Shown: piece after piece, positions 9,917 through 23,676 of the stretch | How the letters are laid out: each line of letters begins with the position of its first letter | How positions within the stretch are numbered: the first letter of the stretch is position 1 | NCBI GenBank assembly: GCA_003439945.1 | Contig: QVRM01002033.1 | Coordinates: 1 to 64,000 of the forward strand | Source: Dermanyssus gallinae | Taxonomy: Eukaryota > Arthropoda > Arachnida > Mesostigmata > Dermanyssidae | Direction of reading: 5' to 3' | DNA: 64,000 bases | The notes under the pieces: model-generated | What the model was told of the DNA's origin: nothing | Databases searched by the model: none | The model's input: only the letters and a program-made list of their open reading frames with translations | Position numbers and translations under genes: made by a program

Positions 9917-11795
9917 CGGTGGGTAGCATGGCGGAGCTACAGTAAAAATCGCGCGTCTGTCGGGTCTGGCACGGGCGTGGCCCAGGTTGAGGACGACCTT
10001 AAAGCGGTTGCTCGGTCAGTGGATGGATGGATGAATGGGTAGGTGGATGCTGCCCATGGGCGCGGTCCGTTCGACCCAGTTATGAAGGCCACAGCACGCC
10101 CGGCCCTGTCCCCCGAATAACACCTCCATTGTCCGGGCGACGGCCGACGCCGGGGAGGGAACAACATTCACAGCAATAACACTAATAACGCTAACAGCGA
10201 AAGTAGATATTCTTCGTACCGGAGGAACAGCCCAACTATGTGTCCCAAAAATGTGCGCAAAAGTAGCACAAACTCGCTCGATGCGACAGCCGCATAATCT
10301 GCTGCTGTATCTTATAGCAGAATCTTTTACAGGCGTAGCCGGGGGGTCTGGTCGTACATGAGCGGGGCCATCCCATTGCACTTGTTGTTTTGCCAGCTGT
10401 CGTTATTCTGTTCTGCTATGTTGCTAAGCCCAGTACGTAAACAATAGAAGGTCTCAGACACAACAACCATCTACCTTTAGCAAAGTGAACAAGCGCCGAC
10501 ACAATTCGTACGTCGCCGCCGAAGTAAAAGAACGAAGCTAACTGCATGTTGAAGTCAAACAAAAGCTGCTCCGAGGTAAAGTCGAATGGGAAATCTTGTT
10601 CTTCTCTTACCCAAACAGACAGATCGGCGGCAGACGACTTTAGTCAAGAGAAAAGACAGTTGCGCTCATTTGTGGAGATCCTTTCAAAGCGGCCAACGTT
10701 AAATTACAACAACAATCGCAATAAAGCTTCAACAACAAGAACAACGGCTTCGCTGCACACTCGGCCAAGTCCAAAAGCGACCCACACAGACAGAGGGGCG
10801 CCGGCTGGCTCATAGAAGCCCATTCATCGTAGCCTCTAACGTTCGACCCCTAACACTGACTAAAGTTACTTTGCGCAACGTAGCCACGTTCACGTATAGG
10901 TCGTAGGTTTGTGATGACGGCACTTCTTCGTGCATGTCGTCGTGATCGTAGGACGACAATGACAGCGCAACAAGCAGATTTGGGCGTCCATCGCGTCAAA
11001 TGATCGCAGCGAAAAAGCGGCACTGGTTCTGGCGTCGTTTCTTAAAAAAACGGGGCCCGGGCTCGGACGACGTCTTGCACAAGTCTCGGACATTAGATCC
11101 TGAAGCCATACAACCAGCATATATGTGCATCGTGCACTGCACGATTATACATTGTAGCCTGCTCAAAAAAGCTACCGATGCAAACAAAAAACAATACACA
11201 CACACGCATAGAAACAAGTAACATAGACAACATAGCAACAAAGACAGAGCCCAATCAGAGGAGAGTCGCTTATTTCGTATCGTGCTCGTTCTGAAAAGTA
11301 GCAGTAGTAGTGGTAGTAATAGGGAACCGGCGGCCAACCTCGATGCGCGCACCACTAGCGGTGGCGTCGAGCATTCAAAACTCTGTAGGATCTTTGAATC
11401 AGAGCTTTTGCTGAAGTTGCTGAGAATATACAATGCGCTGACGATAATGTCGAATGCATGCTACTCTCACGTTTTCAAGAACTGTGAGACAAACGCAAAC
11501 TACTCGTATAAGAATGAGTCGTTAATGGTATCAGTTCTTTTTTCCTCTCTCTGTCTCGTTTGAATTCTTTCTTTCTCAGACAGACCGAGAGAGAGAGAGA
11601 GAGAGGAAAGGACCATATATGTGTATAAGTATCACCCCTTCACCCACCCCCGTCCCCCCATCTAATTAGTGATCTTGACGCTGGATCGTTTCGAATCGCC
11701 AGGTTGGTCTGACTTGATGCCCGCAGACCTCGTACTCAGCGAACCCATAAAGCGTCAGTGAGGAGAAAAGGCTTCAACAAGATTTTTGCATTAGA
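9917..11795. other. No gene seen
   Basis: A GC-rich part (9920-10160) with a GGAT run near 10020-10035, then mixed DNA with a CAA-rich patch at 10707-10745. Minus-strand frames at 10016-10381 and 10996-11433 show no domain. GA runs lie at 11586-11607. Confidence 0.5.
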
Positions 11796-11828
11796 ATGAA
11801 TATATATATTTATATATATGTGCAGCGT

Positions 11829-11866
<38 letters not shown>

Positions 11867-11880
11867 GCGTGGTTGTCGCT
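11796..11880 (+). repeat. (TA)n arrays flanked by a duplicated 12-bp block
   Basis: The block tgcagcgtggtt occurs at 11821-11832 and 11863-11874. A (TA)n array lies between them and another TA-rich run precedes the first, giving a 42-bp period. Confidence 0.85.
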
Positions 11881-13605
11881 CTGCAGCTCAACGCCCATGG
11901 GAGGTGGGGGGGTAGGGGTTGGAGGAAACGAATTCGTAATGCTCCCGCCAGTGTCATAGCATTTAGACAGATGTCATTCTAGACAGCTCGCGCCCGAGCA
12001 AGATCACTTTCAGCGTGAGTCGACGCCCCCTCCCTTTTCCTCGGTTGGACGCTCGGTCGCTCGATCGGGTAGTCTGTCGGTCTCCAGGTGGTGGCGATCC
12101 TCCGCCCAACTCACCTAATGGGATGATGATAACAATAATAACAACAATAACAAAAATACGAAGCATAATAATCATGACAACAATAATACTCGTCATCATT
12201 CTAAGCATACCTCAGCCTCCTCACAGAAGCAAAGCGATAATAGCAGCATGAATATCAACGGCTACAGCCACAACAGCCGCAGCATCAACAACAACAACAG
12301 CAGCAGCATCAACAACAGCAACAACAACAACTTCAACAACAACAGATGTGGTGACGAGAACACAACAATGGTGAACATCCGTTTTTTTTTAAGTGAATAG
12401 AAGCATAGTGAAAGATGCCAGATGCTGAAATGAGCGTTTGCTGCTTGAGGTTGAAGAAGACCTACCCGAGGTGGTGGCCGAGTTGACGTTGACTTCTCAC
12501 TCGTCGACATTGAGAACGCGGCGCTTCGAGATGCTCTCACGAGGCAATCGTGGGGTAGTCGTGGTCGAAGTCGTAGTAGAAGTAGTAGTAGTAGTTGAAG
12601 TTATAGTGGTAGTGCTTCAATCTGTATTGAAGTTATTGAAGACCGTATATCCTTCGTTCGTTGTCGTGCGTACGAACAGCTCTCGACTGCGAGCTCGTCT
12701 CGGGTCCCGTCTTGACACGTTAACTTCACCGCCGTATGCGCTGCAAAATTTGCAGCGTCGAGCATGCCGTCGAATGTCGTAATAGTAAGAACAACAATAA
12801 TGACAGCAATAACAACAACAATAGCAACAACGTCCTAGAGGACTATAAGAACAATAAAAAACAATAACATCCGACGCGCGACGAGCCTGTGCTTACTCAG
12901 CAGCTTGATCACCGAAGTCACAGGAAGGTTACCAGGAAGGTCTTATTTGCTCCACGTAGAAGCTGGAAGACCATGGCAATGAGGCGTTTCGTCACTCGTT
13001 CCGATCTGCACTTGGGTTGCATCTACTAGTCCTACTAGATATCCTGCAAGCGGCGGCATTATCATCACTTCTGTGTGTCGTCTTCGTTGTCTTCGTTACT
13101 CACTCACAGCTACAGAAGCACTCACAGATGCCGCAGCAGCGGCAGCAGCAGGCGGAAGCATTGCGACTAGTCGACATTGGGTATGACACTTCATAACCAT
13201 CGTCCGCACCCTAGCTATCAAGAAAGCACCGAAAGCACCCGCAGTAGTGGTAAGCCTTAAAGCTGCCAATCGTTCACACTTCGAAATGTTGTTGTCACGC
13301 TTACGCGACTATTTGCTTGCTTGCTTTCTCGCCTGTCTCTTCTTATTCCTCTGCTTCTTCTGCTTCTTCTTATCTTCTTTCTTCTTAGACTTATTTTTTG
13401 TCGGTCGGTCACAAAACAATTTGCACACCATCCGCACCATTAAAGTCCAGCAAAGTCTGCCTGCTGCAAATCACGGTGCTCTTATTGCGCTCGGTTGCTG
13501 GCGGCACAGCAGAAGTTGCAGCCCGGCCGCAGTAGCATTCCTCTCGAAGGAGGCTGGCTCAAAGGCAACGACAACGGTCATCCTACTTCTGCTTGCCCGT
13601 TATCC
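11881..13605. other. No gene seen; several trinucleotide tracts
   Basis: AAT/ATA-rich runs lie at 12126-12185. A CAA/CAG tract lies at about 12262-12349, a GTAGTA run near 12570-12595, and AAC/AAT runs at 12785-12870. These explain the Leu-rich and Val-rich frames. Confidence 0.55.
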
Positions 13606-13668
13606 GTTTCGCTATTTATCTATCTGTCTATCTATCTATCTGTCTACCTATCTATGGGTCTATCCACA
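13606..13668 (+). repeat. Imperfect (TATC)n microsatellite
   Basis: Tetranucleotide repeat of tatc/tgtc/tacc units on the plus strand. Confidence 0.85.
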
Positions 13669-14902
13669 CTAATCTCGCTAGCTGGCTAAGTGTCTATCTA
13701 GACGCGTGCGTAGTACGTTTGCTCCTTTGTACGTCGTCGTGGTCGTGATCGTGGCGGAGTGAGTGCTGATGATGGCGAAGCAATCGCCCAACCGTCGGCC
13801 TGCATGCCGTGTGCCCTATGATGATGTGACCTCGGCGGTAGCCTAAGGCCGAGTGACGCCACCGTCGGATGGGTTGGGCCAGCAAGCGTTCTAGTTGCCC
13901 GGCGGCGGCGGCCCCACAGATCAGACTGTCGGGCTTGCAGACCCTCTCTACCACTGCGCCTCAACCCATGACCCACACATACATCTATCTATCTGCCCAC
14001 ATACGGCGGCGAGGTTCGGACGTCTAGACGGCACCGCCAACGCTGCCGCTGACGTCGTTGTTGTTGTCGTCGTCGTCGTCGCTACGCCACCCATTTCCCC
14101 CCTCCAAAACGTCCCCCGAATCCCCTCGTAGCGCAACCCATCCTGGTGGCGCCAGCCGCCGTCCTTGTAAGGGACCCTCAAGTAACCCTGCGGTGGAACA
14201 ACCTCTATTGTTGTCGTTGTTGTTGCTGCTGCTGCTACTGTTGTTGTTGTTGTATATCCCTCCCCTCGCCCTCGCCCGTCGTGAGGGTGGGTTTGAATGA
14301 ACGGGCTAAGCGCGCGTGCCAAGAGTTCATGTGGATGGATAGATGATAATCGTCGTCTACACAATCCACCATGTCGTTGTGGTAGTTGTTGTCATTGTTG
14401 TTAGTGTACCTCGCCTAAGTTCCCCCGACTCGGCCACGACAACTGAAATCCCACTATCACAGCCCTCGGGGGTTTCTCAGTTAGATTGTCTGTGCGTCTG
14501 TCTGTGCGTCGGTCTGTGACTCTGGTCTGTCTAACTGTCTGTCACTCTGTGGTGGTACTCGATGCCATTTGCTTCGCTCGCTCGCCGCCGCCGCTTCTGC
14601 TGTTGGCTGTGTCGGACTCCCACCCCCAGCCTCCGCTCCGGACGATGAACAACAACAGTCGTAGCAGCAGCAATCGTAGTGGTAATAGTACACGAGATCC
14701 GCTCAACGACACCCACCCCCATGGTGCCACTCACGGCCGTCTCTGGGATATTATGTGGGTCGATGCACCCCCTAGTGTCGCACTGCAGGTCCGCTCCGAG
14801 TCACAGGCCTGTACGCCGGCCACCGCCGTCGCCGCCATCGGGTACTCGGTGGCGGACGACCAGATCCGCTGGCGGATAGTGATTCGATCCAGCGGGAAGG
14901 GC
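13669..14902. other. No gene seen; GC-rich with GTT/GTC tracts
   Basis: CpG-rich DNA with GTT/GTC runs at 14055-14085 and 14208-14255. A minus-strand frame at 13948-14364 contains a locally protein-like stretch (YLRVPYKDGGWRHQDG) between low-complexity Thr runs, but I cannot link it to a family. A (GTCTGTGC)-like run lies near 14485-14520. Confidence 0.45.
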
Positions 14903-15320
14903 GCGGGTGTCGGCGGGCCCCCTCCAGAAAGGAGGGCGTAGGCCGCGGTGGATCCCCTCTAGCAGGGAGGACGCAGGTCTCGGCGGGCCGCCTCTACCAG
15001 AGAGAGGCCAGACCTCACTGAGCCCCCTCTAGTGGGGAGAGGCCAGACTTCAGTGGGCCCAACTGCCAGCAATGATCCGGACCTTGGCAAACCTCAGCCT
15101 GCAGAGTCCAGACCTTTGCGTGCCTCAGCTAGCAGGGACATAGCCCAGATCTCAATGGGCCCCAGCTAGCAGGAAGACTGCTCAGACCTTACCAGCAGGA
15201 CTCGGACGTCGACAGACCCCAACTCAAAGCGAGGCAAGCAGCGAGCAGCTAGAACGAATAGGGCGCGGACCTTTTGGAACCCTAACTAACGGTGCACGCA
15301 CGGACCTACAACTAGCAGGA
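14903..15320 (+). repeat. Degenerate minisatellite, about 35-bp unit, roughly 12 units
   Basis: Successive units share the frame gacctca-tgggcccc then ctagcagg-gag. Unit starts can be placed at 14903, 14941, 14976, 15011, 15046, 15080 and 15111, with later units more diverged and of uneven length, the last clear gacct/ctagcagga pair ending near 15320. The first four or five units are 34-38 bp and most alike. Divergence grows towards the right. No reading frame runs through it. Confidence 0.8.
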
Positions 15321-17299
15321 CCCTATCACAGCTAGATAATCGTTGTGATTGTCGGGAGGCTCCGAGGGGCACAGCATCGGGTAGCCAACTACGTGACCCT
15401 TCTCTACAGTAGCGGAAGTAGTGGAAGCAGCAGCAACCGCCGTTGTAACAGACGCTCCGCTCCGGTCATTACCCTCCCGAGTGGTGGTGGCGGCGGCGTA
15501 CGTCGCGGCCACCCTTTGCCTTGTTCATCGACCCCATCCACGTGCCAGCCAGACCCACGACACTGTTGCTGCTGCTGCTGCTGTCGTCGACTACTTCTAC
15601 CACTACCTATTGCACCACCACCACCATTACTCTTGGTACTGTTCCTGCTACTATTACTACCATTACTACTACTACTACGAGTACTACTCGGGTGACAGCC
15701 AGGCACTCGACATACGACACACCACCGAATGGACAACAGCGGTAGCTGCAGTCGGCGCAGTTCTATATGGTGGTCGTAGCTGTACATTCAACCAAAAAGT
15801 CCGTCTACAACAACAAAGACAATGGCCGCGGTCGTCGCCGGTAGCTTTCGCACCAATTGCCTTTGCAGCCGGTGGCCCCCACTGCCCGAGCCGCACTCGC
15901 TCGGTAGTGAGGACCCTCCCCGTACGGCTGGCGAGACGGCGACCCGCGACGACCCAAGCGTAGACGGTCGGACGGACAGACAGACTGACAGACAGGGTGG
16001 GCAAGCGGCGGCCGCCGGGCAGACGAACCAGCGTACATTGTGCCCGAGGCAGACGTACTGGCAGGGCACGGCGGGCAGACACGCAGGCAGGCATACATAC
16101 ATGCATGCATGTATACAGTGCTTAGCGGTTCTGTTGGCGTAGTCGCTGTGGGTCGCCGAGATCGTTGCCGCCTTTACCCCCGCCGGTCCCCGTTTCCGCG
16201 CCGTAATCTAACGTGCGGAATACGAACGACGACGTAGCAATGTACAGTTTGGAGCTTAATACAACAACAACAACAATGATAACAACAACAGCGCCGCCGA
16301 CAACAACAACAACAGCGCCAAGAACAACAGCGCTGCCGACAGCAACAGCGTAGGTCCACTTGCATGAGTGCACTTGTACACTTCCTCGTACGGAAGCACA
16401 GCAAAACACACGTACACCATACTCTACATTTACAGATACTCACACCCGCACGCACAAACACCTATCTTGTGCCCCCCCCCCCCCCCGCTCCCCCCAAGTA
16501 TATGTCGTACAAGTATAAGCTTGAGACGGACTCGGGCGCCAGCCGGTCGCGGCGAAACTATCGATTACCATTGATCCAGGTCGAAAGCAGGACGAGGTCG
16601 AGGAGGAGAAGGGGAGGGGGGAATAGTAGAAGGGGAAGAATGGCTGCGAGGACGGGAGGGGGGGGAGAGGGGAGTAGTCTGAGAGAAGCTGTTAACTGTC
16701 TGTCGCCAACCAAATTGACGACAAGTGTGTTTTCGTCGTCTTGTCGTAACGCGCCACTCACAAATGGCGGAAGAGGTCGTTCCTCGAATAAACGGTGGCG
16801 GGGGTGGTGGTGGTGGCTGCTTGTCGGGTTTTATTTGTTTGGGCTAAAACATGCATTGGCGAATGATGGTGGTCGCTGCTACGGTGGCGAAAGAACGCCA
16901 AACGGGGGTCGGCTTAGTCGTTTTGAGACTCAGCGTTGGGGGCAACACGGGGGGGGGCGGGTAACTACACAGCAATCGACCACTTTCAGCAAACTACTCC
17001 TTTCGTCTGGGTAGAACAAATGTAGCAAGTCGCAGTAGTGACAGTAGCATCAGCATAACATCAGTGCAATTGCAACGCTGACTCTTGTGGCCGGTGGAGC
17101 CCATTCATTAAGCAAAGCGCTGCTGGACTCGCAGCGATGGCGAGCTGGGGGCGGCACAATAATAATCATAATAATGATAATAAGGCTAGCAATCACATCA
17201 GCGGCAACTAGCCCCTACAGCAACAACATCAATTCATCTAGATCTTAGTGGCAGAAATTCGCTACAAAGCAAGAGACGAGACAGACGCTACACAAACAG
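15321..17299. other. No gene seen; trinucleotide tracts and a C15 run
   Basis: ACC/ACT-rich DNA at 15595-15685, a CAA tract at about 16261-16345, a run of 15 C at 16472-16486, and G-rich DNA at 16575-16680. Several overlapping frames up to 216 codons are low-complexity and lack domains. Confidence 0.5.
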
Positions 17300-19853
17300 C
17301 CTTCACAAATATGTGAAGGTGTGTCTTGGACAGAGAGTTAAATAAAAAGAGGAGGGGGTATTGTTGGAAAATCGTGAAATTCTTAGTTAGATTAACTAAA
17401 AACTTCCCTATTCAACCATCCTTTTGGAATCGCCGATAAAAGTAATTTTTTACAATCGACGGTTAAAAACTCACTGAGTTGTGGATGGTAAAACACAAGC
17501 AATCCACTCACACTGGTGCACTGCCGCCAAATCGAACACAGACACAAACTAAAACCATATGCTATACTGCCGGGTGGTTTTCGGTAGGTCGATCGCATTC
17601 ATCTTTACGATGGTCTGTGACGGATTCCAGGTCAATTCCCTCAAAATATGCGAGATGGCTGATGATATTTGAACGGAGCTCGATTTGGTACGACCGACGA
17701 GCTGCCAAACGGCGGGGGGGGGGGAGAAGTTTTATAGATACCTATATATAACATATAATTATGTTATTTCTAAGTATCCTAAAAAACAACATCACTTGAA
17801 AAACACACTGTAGTATGTGGTAAGGGACGCAATGAAAGATAGAAAGTTCGTTTGTACCCATTTTTTAAAGCACTAATGTTTGGTCATACATGTATCATAC
17901 ATTCATATTGGACAACAGGTTACAAGAATTACAATTCTGCATACGATATATGTAAGGCGGTAAGTTCAATGGAAGGTATTTAATTCAGCCAAAGACCAGA
18001 CTCCAAACGACTGTTGTTTTGTCACAAAAAAGAGGTAGATTAAACAGAGGCTTGCAGCAGAGTGCAACGCGGCATGCGCCGTCCCGCATAAGGACATTCA
18101 TTATGTTTTTAAATAAACGTACAACTTTAATGCGGCTACTACTACTACCACACACTCTTACTGTCACAGAGTTCGAAGACTTTTACTACAACTACGACGA
18201 GCACCTCAGGACCTGTAAAAAGGCAAATAAAGCATTAACTCGAACTTCGAACAAAGACGAAAGCCAGATAAACTATCTACCTCTCCTCAAGTTCAACAAG
18301 TTGTCGTCTCACAATGTAAGCGAACGTCGCTGCTCGTATCTGATGGATTCGCTGAAATACCCTAGAGGCAGTAACAGCAGCAACTTTAGGGGTTTTCTCG
18401 TCTGCATTCAGCTATCTCATCTCATCGATCACTTGCTTCAATTACCCATATATCCATCTCCATACCTGCACTGCCCCCACACAATTGCAGCTACCCCCAA
18501 GCTAGCTAACACCCCCCCCCCCTTCCCCTGACCAGCATGCAGACTGAGACAGTCCCTCCGTTGATGCTCAGGGGTGTATGTATGCCTCTCTATGTGCATG
18601 GCTTTGTGTCTGTAAAACGACAGATAACGGCGGGTAGATCCGCCGGAGATAAGCGTCGACGCCGTGCATAGGAGAACCCCATTCATGGGGCCTACATACG
18701 GCGGGAAGAGAGACGTCGAGGTGTTGGTGGACGGAAGGGCTGAGAAGGTCGGCCAGGGGGGAAGGCGTTGTGTGCGGGAGGAGCGGGTTGAGCGGTGGCG
18801 GTGATGGTCGTCGTCGTCAACTACTTCAAGTACTTCAAAAATGTCTGTGCAGAGCCGCCTTTGGATGTCTCGAGCAAAAACAGCATTCGCAGCAGAGACG
18901 GCAGCCGAAGCAGAAGCACCAATCGGCGACCCCGTCATTGAACGAACGACAACGGGGCGCAGGTTAGCGACAATAGCGACCCATGCTTACGGCTTCGGAG
19001 CTTCGGCGGAGGTATTTCACCTGCGCGCAGCTTACGACCCGTCCGGTTCCAGCCGGGCCTGGGCCTGTTCCCGGCGGCGGACCGCAGAGCCCGCAAAGCT
19101 CTTCCTCCCTCCGTCCTATCATATCCCATCCCATCGCATACATACCTGTACGTACAGCCATCTCGTATGCATCATCAAAAACCCAGACGCAGACTATCGT
19201 GGGATCGATGGCGACTGCTAAGATAACAACAATAGCAGCAAGAACAACAACAACGACAGCAGCAGCAGCAGCAGCAATAACGACGAGAACGACGACGATC
19301 ATAACAATAACCATACCGCTCGCCTTAGAGCGTAAAAACTGAGAGAACTGAGCTCCTGGGCAAAATAGGGTGATTGCACTTGTTGTTGAACGATAGATCC
19401 AACGGCTAGACGCCTTTGCCAATAAAGCCTTGCTAAAAAAGGGAGACACATGGAATGCGAGACAGAGAGCGCGAGAAAGAAAGAAGAAAATAAAAGAGAG
19501 AGAGAGAGAAACAGAGAGGCAGAGAGAAAAGGTATGGGGGAGTGGAGGGTAAGTGAGAGGATAGGCCATGGCTTAGTGGCCCTTCTTTTAGTTTAGTAAC
19601 CTGTCTCCTTCTGGATAGATCTATGTGACTTTGTCGTTGATGGATTAAGTAACCACCCCATTCAATCGATCGCCCGACTGAGCTGAACCCCATCAACGGC
19701 CGAAGAACAAAAAAGACGACGGTGGTCACCCGAAGTCAGCGCAAATTTGGTACCACCGCAGCCCCACCGATGATAATAAACTATTTGATGAAACCTAGAC
19801 TTTGCACTATCACTTGACACCTAATGGTACTTGACACCAACAATAACAAAAGC

Positions 19854-19854
<1 letters not shown>
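17300..19854. other. No gene seen
   Basis: Begins with a perfect 8-bp hairpin (17300-17319, ccttcaca/tgtgaagg). AT-rich unique DNA runs to about 18100, then mixed DNA with a C11 run at 18512-18522, CAG/AAC runs at 19220-19310 and GA runs at 19460-19530. A frame at 18019-18531 (170 codons) shows no recognisable domain. Confidence 0.5.
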
Positions 19855-19931
<77 letters not shown>

Positions 19932-19960
19932 AAAACATAATAATCACAGGCAAAAAAAAA

Positions 19961-19992
<32 letters not shown>
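19855..19992. repeat. (TA)n microsatellite pair
   Basis: About 35 uninterrupted TA units (19855-19924), a spacer with an A11 run, then a second TA run to about 19992. Confidence 0.95.
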
Positions 19993-21226
19993 GGGTGGCA
20001 AGTATATGGATCGTCAAGACACACAGCGAAGATCGGTAGTAAACACAGCAAAAGTGGCCCAGCAGAGCTACGGAATTTCCCGTCAGGCTGCATATTCATT
20101 GCTCGGTCCAAAGAGTGACAACCCCGCAACAGAGATGCGTGTACGCCATATAGAACAGTCACACAAGCAGCCCCTTTTTCATTTTCCAGTTCATTGCAGC
20201 TCGAACATACCCGAAGCGACCAAACCCCACTCTGCGAAGGAACTCCAGATTACACAAACACGACTCTGTAACCCTGTACGGAACAAGGAGGTCCAACTTT
20301 TTAGTGTTCACTTCACAGTACCTATTACGAACCCCTTAAAGTTAGCATTACGTTTCGTATTATTACGTATTTAGTATTACGTGAAGTGCGTGGCCGCTAT
20401 CTGACACCACATAGATAGACAGTGCACATGCCGTTTCACTAGAGTAGACGGCCAATGCATCGTCAACGTAGTGTAGTTCCAAAAGCTTCGCTAAGCGAAC
20501 TTTAGAAGCCAACTTCCAGTGCTACGCTTCCACGGGCTGGCTTCCACGATGGCGACGCTGGATAACTAATTACCAGCCGAACAAAGAACATGAAGCCTGG
20601 CAGTGCGCATAAACGAAAATCATCCATGTAAAAGCACACGCCATAACAGCTGCCCGAAGAATACTGATGCACAAACGCGCTACAAACGACGAAAATCAGC
20701 GCTCAAATGTTCTACTTCTGCAAGAATTCTGACGGGAGGTAAGGCTCATTTATGACTTATCTTGGCCGTTTCCGGCCGTTACTGCCTACGCCAGGATACG
20801 ACATTTAGCCAAGAGCTCGATTAATCGAATGCAACTACCGGAGGTTTTAGTGTAACTGGATTCCTGCTAAACATGCGCTGAAACATTTTTTCCACAGCAA
20901 ATCAACGCAAATCAGCGCAAGGCAAAACATTCGGAGTTAACGGTTAGAGGTGGTGGCAGTAATTGAGACTCGATTCGACTGCCTTCGCCTTCCCACCTGG
21001 TAAAACGATTGCGTCTCGTCTTTCCAAGCGAGGTTGCACGCAAAACAACATCCGAGGAGCAAACTAGGAAAAAATGGAAAAAATCCATTAGATTAGGGCT
21101 AATTAAGACAAATTCGGCAGCGGGCAATGACTAAGCGTTCTGCATTGCGTACGAGCAGGCCACAGTAATGTTCGGGGTTAAATCACCCTTAGTCTATATC
21201 AATAAACAATCATAAATCAACATCTA

Positions 21227-21230
<4 letters not shown>
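19993..21230. other. No gene seen
   Basis: Unique, low-repeat DNA. Frames at 20006-20374 (+) and 20912-21127 (-) are not low-complexity but match no domain I recognise. Confidence 0.45.
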
Positions 21231-21265
<35 letters not shown>

Positions 21266-21410
21266 GCCGGCGACACTGATACTTTCGACACGATTGATGG
21301 CTTCTCTTCGAGTCGAGGTTTCGCTATAAAGAGCCTTTCTGCACTTCAAAGAGATGCAGATGAACCAAAGATGAACAACACGTACCCAAGTCATGTATTG
21401 CTGAACTGCA

Positions 21411-21459
<49 letters not shown>

Positions 21460-21472
21460 TATATATATATAT
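21231..21472. repeat. Two (TA)n arrays around 150 bp of unique DNA
   Basis: TA repeats at 21231-21262 and 21413-21472. The second has one AA interruption. The DNA between shows no match to the other repeats described. Confidence 0.9.
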
Positions 21473-22875
21473 CAAAAACAAACCTAATTTTATTTGAAAT
21501 TGGCGTGTTGAAAAGAAGTGACGTTGCAAACCTTAAAAGGTAGAATTCGCAAAACTCAGAGGCAAATTCGTGCTCCAACGTAACGATTTAACCCCGCAGC
21601 AGCACAACGCGTTATAGTCGTGGCCGACTGCCGCCGAACATTGCCGACAGACTCTTCCGTGTGTCAGCATGGCAATCCCGCCGCTGTTCATGTCTTAGTG
21701 GGTGCCTCAAGTGGCCCTAAGCTACGAACCGGTGGATCCATGCGAGGTCTAGTCTACGTACGAAAATGTTCACCCAAATACGCACCTTTGCGCCTGACGC
21801 GCAGGAGATGACGCAGGGCCAGAGGAGTAGCTCAGGGGGTACCGAACGACAAGCGCTGACACGTCGCACATTTTGCGGCGTACCCCACACTACACCACGT
21901 TATTAATCGTGAGCGCGCGCGCGCACGCCTTTTTTCTTGTCTACGAAGAACAGAGGAACAACCGGACGAAGAAGCAGTAGAAGCGGAGGCGTCCCAACCC
22001 CCCCGCTCCCCAACACCTCCGAAAGCGTTTTACCTTTCATCAGTCCGTGACTCCCATCACCTGTTCCCTTCCCTGTTATCTTCTCTACCGCGTGCGCTCT
22101 CCCTCTCTCTCTTGTAGCGTGTCTCTCCAGAGTGTCGAGTGCATCATCAATCAGCAGCTATGTAGTTTTTCTTTGACTCATTCTCCATGCCGTCGTTTGC
22201 ATGCGTTACCGTTGCCACCCCCATCGTCCAGCAGCAGACGCTGTAGGAGTGTTATAAGCAAAGGGCAGCCTATTTTGTTGACGATCCAGCAAGCTACATT
22301 TTCTCTCTCTTTCTCTCTCTCTTGTAGGTTCTTTTTCCTCCAATTCTCACCCTATATCTATTCCCCACTTTCTGTCTCTCTGGATGTTCCTCTCTGTATA
22401 TATATATATGCTGTTTCCTGTTTTTCTCTCTTTCATAGTTCTCTATGTATGGCCCGAATCTCTCTCTCCCCCTCGGTTCGAGAGTTGAAAGGCGGCAACC
22501 GCCGGACTCTCTGTAGCGGATGCTCTGTAGCGCATCTATGCAGTTGCTGGGTCTGGAGTCGTCATCACCATTTGGGCCAGCGGCAGCAGCAGCAGCAGCG
22601 GCGGTAGCGCTACTGGGAGCAGTACTATGCACTGATTACGCCCTATCCGTCTCCCGCCCCTCCTCTATCCCTCTCTCTCTCTCTCTCTCTCTCTCTGCGA
22701 GTTCTATAGCGTCGATTGCACACTATCAGCATCAACATTATTCTTCCTCACATCGGGAGACGACCGTCATGTGGGGCACCAACCGCCCCCAAGTGAGTGC
22801 GAAGCTTCGGTGTCGTTGGCATGGGGTGGGTGACTTCTGAAACACCGCCATCATGATCAACACCTTCTACGCTTC
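21473..22875. other. No gene seen; CT-rich tracts
   Basis: Contains a (GC)n run near 21912-21925. CT-rich stretches lie at 22090-22120, 22300-22325 and 22670-22697, and a CAG run lies at 22581-22602. Confidence 0.5.
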
Positions 22876-23012
22876 CATCTTCATCCTCATCCCCATCCTC
22901 CAAATCATCATCGTCATCATTACCATCATCATCATCATCATTCTAATCACTATCATCAACTCAATCATCGGCATCATCATCATCGCCATGATCACCATGT
23001 TCATCATCTTCA
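22876..23012 (+). repeat. (ATC)n-rich tract
   Basis: Imperfect ATC/TCA trinucleotide repeat. It produces Ile-rich frames on the plus strand and Met-rich frames on the minus strand. Confidence 0.9.
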
Positions 23013-23676
23013 CACCACTCATTGGCTCAGTCGTGCTCCGAGGTTCATCGTACGATCCTATCCTGATCGCGGTCGTCGCCGTATGGCCGGGTAAGTTACT
23101 ATGCGCAAGTAGCGCCAGGTAGTACGTTGTCAATGTAAGAAGTGCTCGTGCACTGATTAGATGGTCGACCCGGTGGGGGGTGTTCGGGAAGCGGAGGGGG
23201 CGCGGGGGTACTGCATGTAGTGGCTAGCTATAGATGTAGGCGCAGCAGCGGCAGTAGCAGAAGTACTAGTAGTAGTAGAAGTAGTAGTAGTAGTAACAGC
23301 AGAGGCAGCAGCAGCACCAAAGCCAGCCGCCAGCCAGCGATAAATCACAACAAGCAAATGCCAAAAGCCCACAAGATCGTTGAGGCTTGCCCGCTTGCCC
23401 GACCGCCCCCCGGCCGGCTGCCCTTCCTGGGTGGGTGCTTGATGGGTTGGCGATGGAAACGGCTTCAAGATAGCGGCTTCAGAGCACAAATACACACACA
23501 CACGCGCAAGCGTGCGAGAGAGTAGGAGCCACAGAGAAAAAGGAGAGTGACGTGGGACGATACATAGTCCAAAGCCCACCCAAAGCCAAAGGCCCAGTAG
23601 GCGCTGCCCATCTCAGTCTGTGTGGGCAAACACACAGAAGCGCGGAACACCTAGAGGACGTGATGACGGCCAGAGT
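23013..23676. other. No gene seen
   Basis: Mixed DNA with GTAGTA/AGCAGC runs at 23240-23320 and a CA/CG run near 23490-23510. Confidence 0.5.

Noticed and set aside
13948..14364. Exon on the minus strand (stretch with YKDGGWRHQDG)
   Set aside because: The balanced part is only about 35 residues between Thr-rich microsatellite translations, and neither splice site nor family could be identified.
16364..17014. 216-codon plus-strand frame as a gene
   Set aside because: It runs through a C15 tract and G-rich low-complexity DNA. Gly/Arg/Ser-rich composition follows from that, and overlapping frames exist on the other strand.
17300..17319. Hairpin as a terminator or histone-type 3' stem-loop
   Set aside because: The 8-bp stem lacks the histone stem-loop consensus and there is no upstream coding frame.
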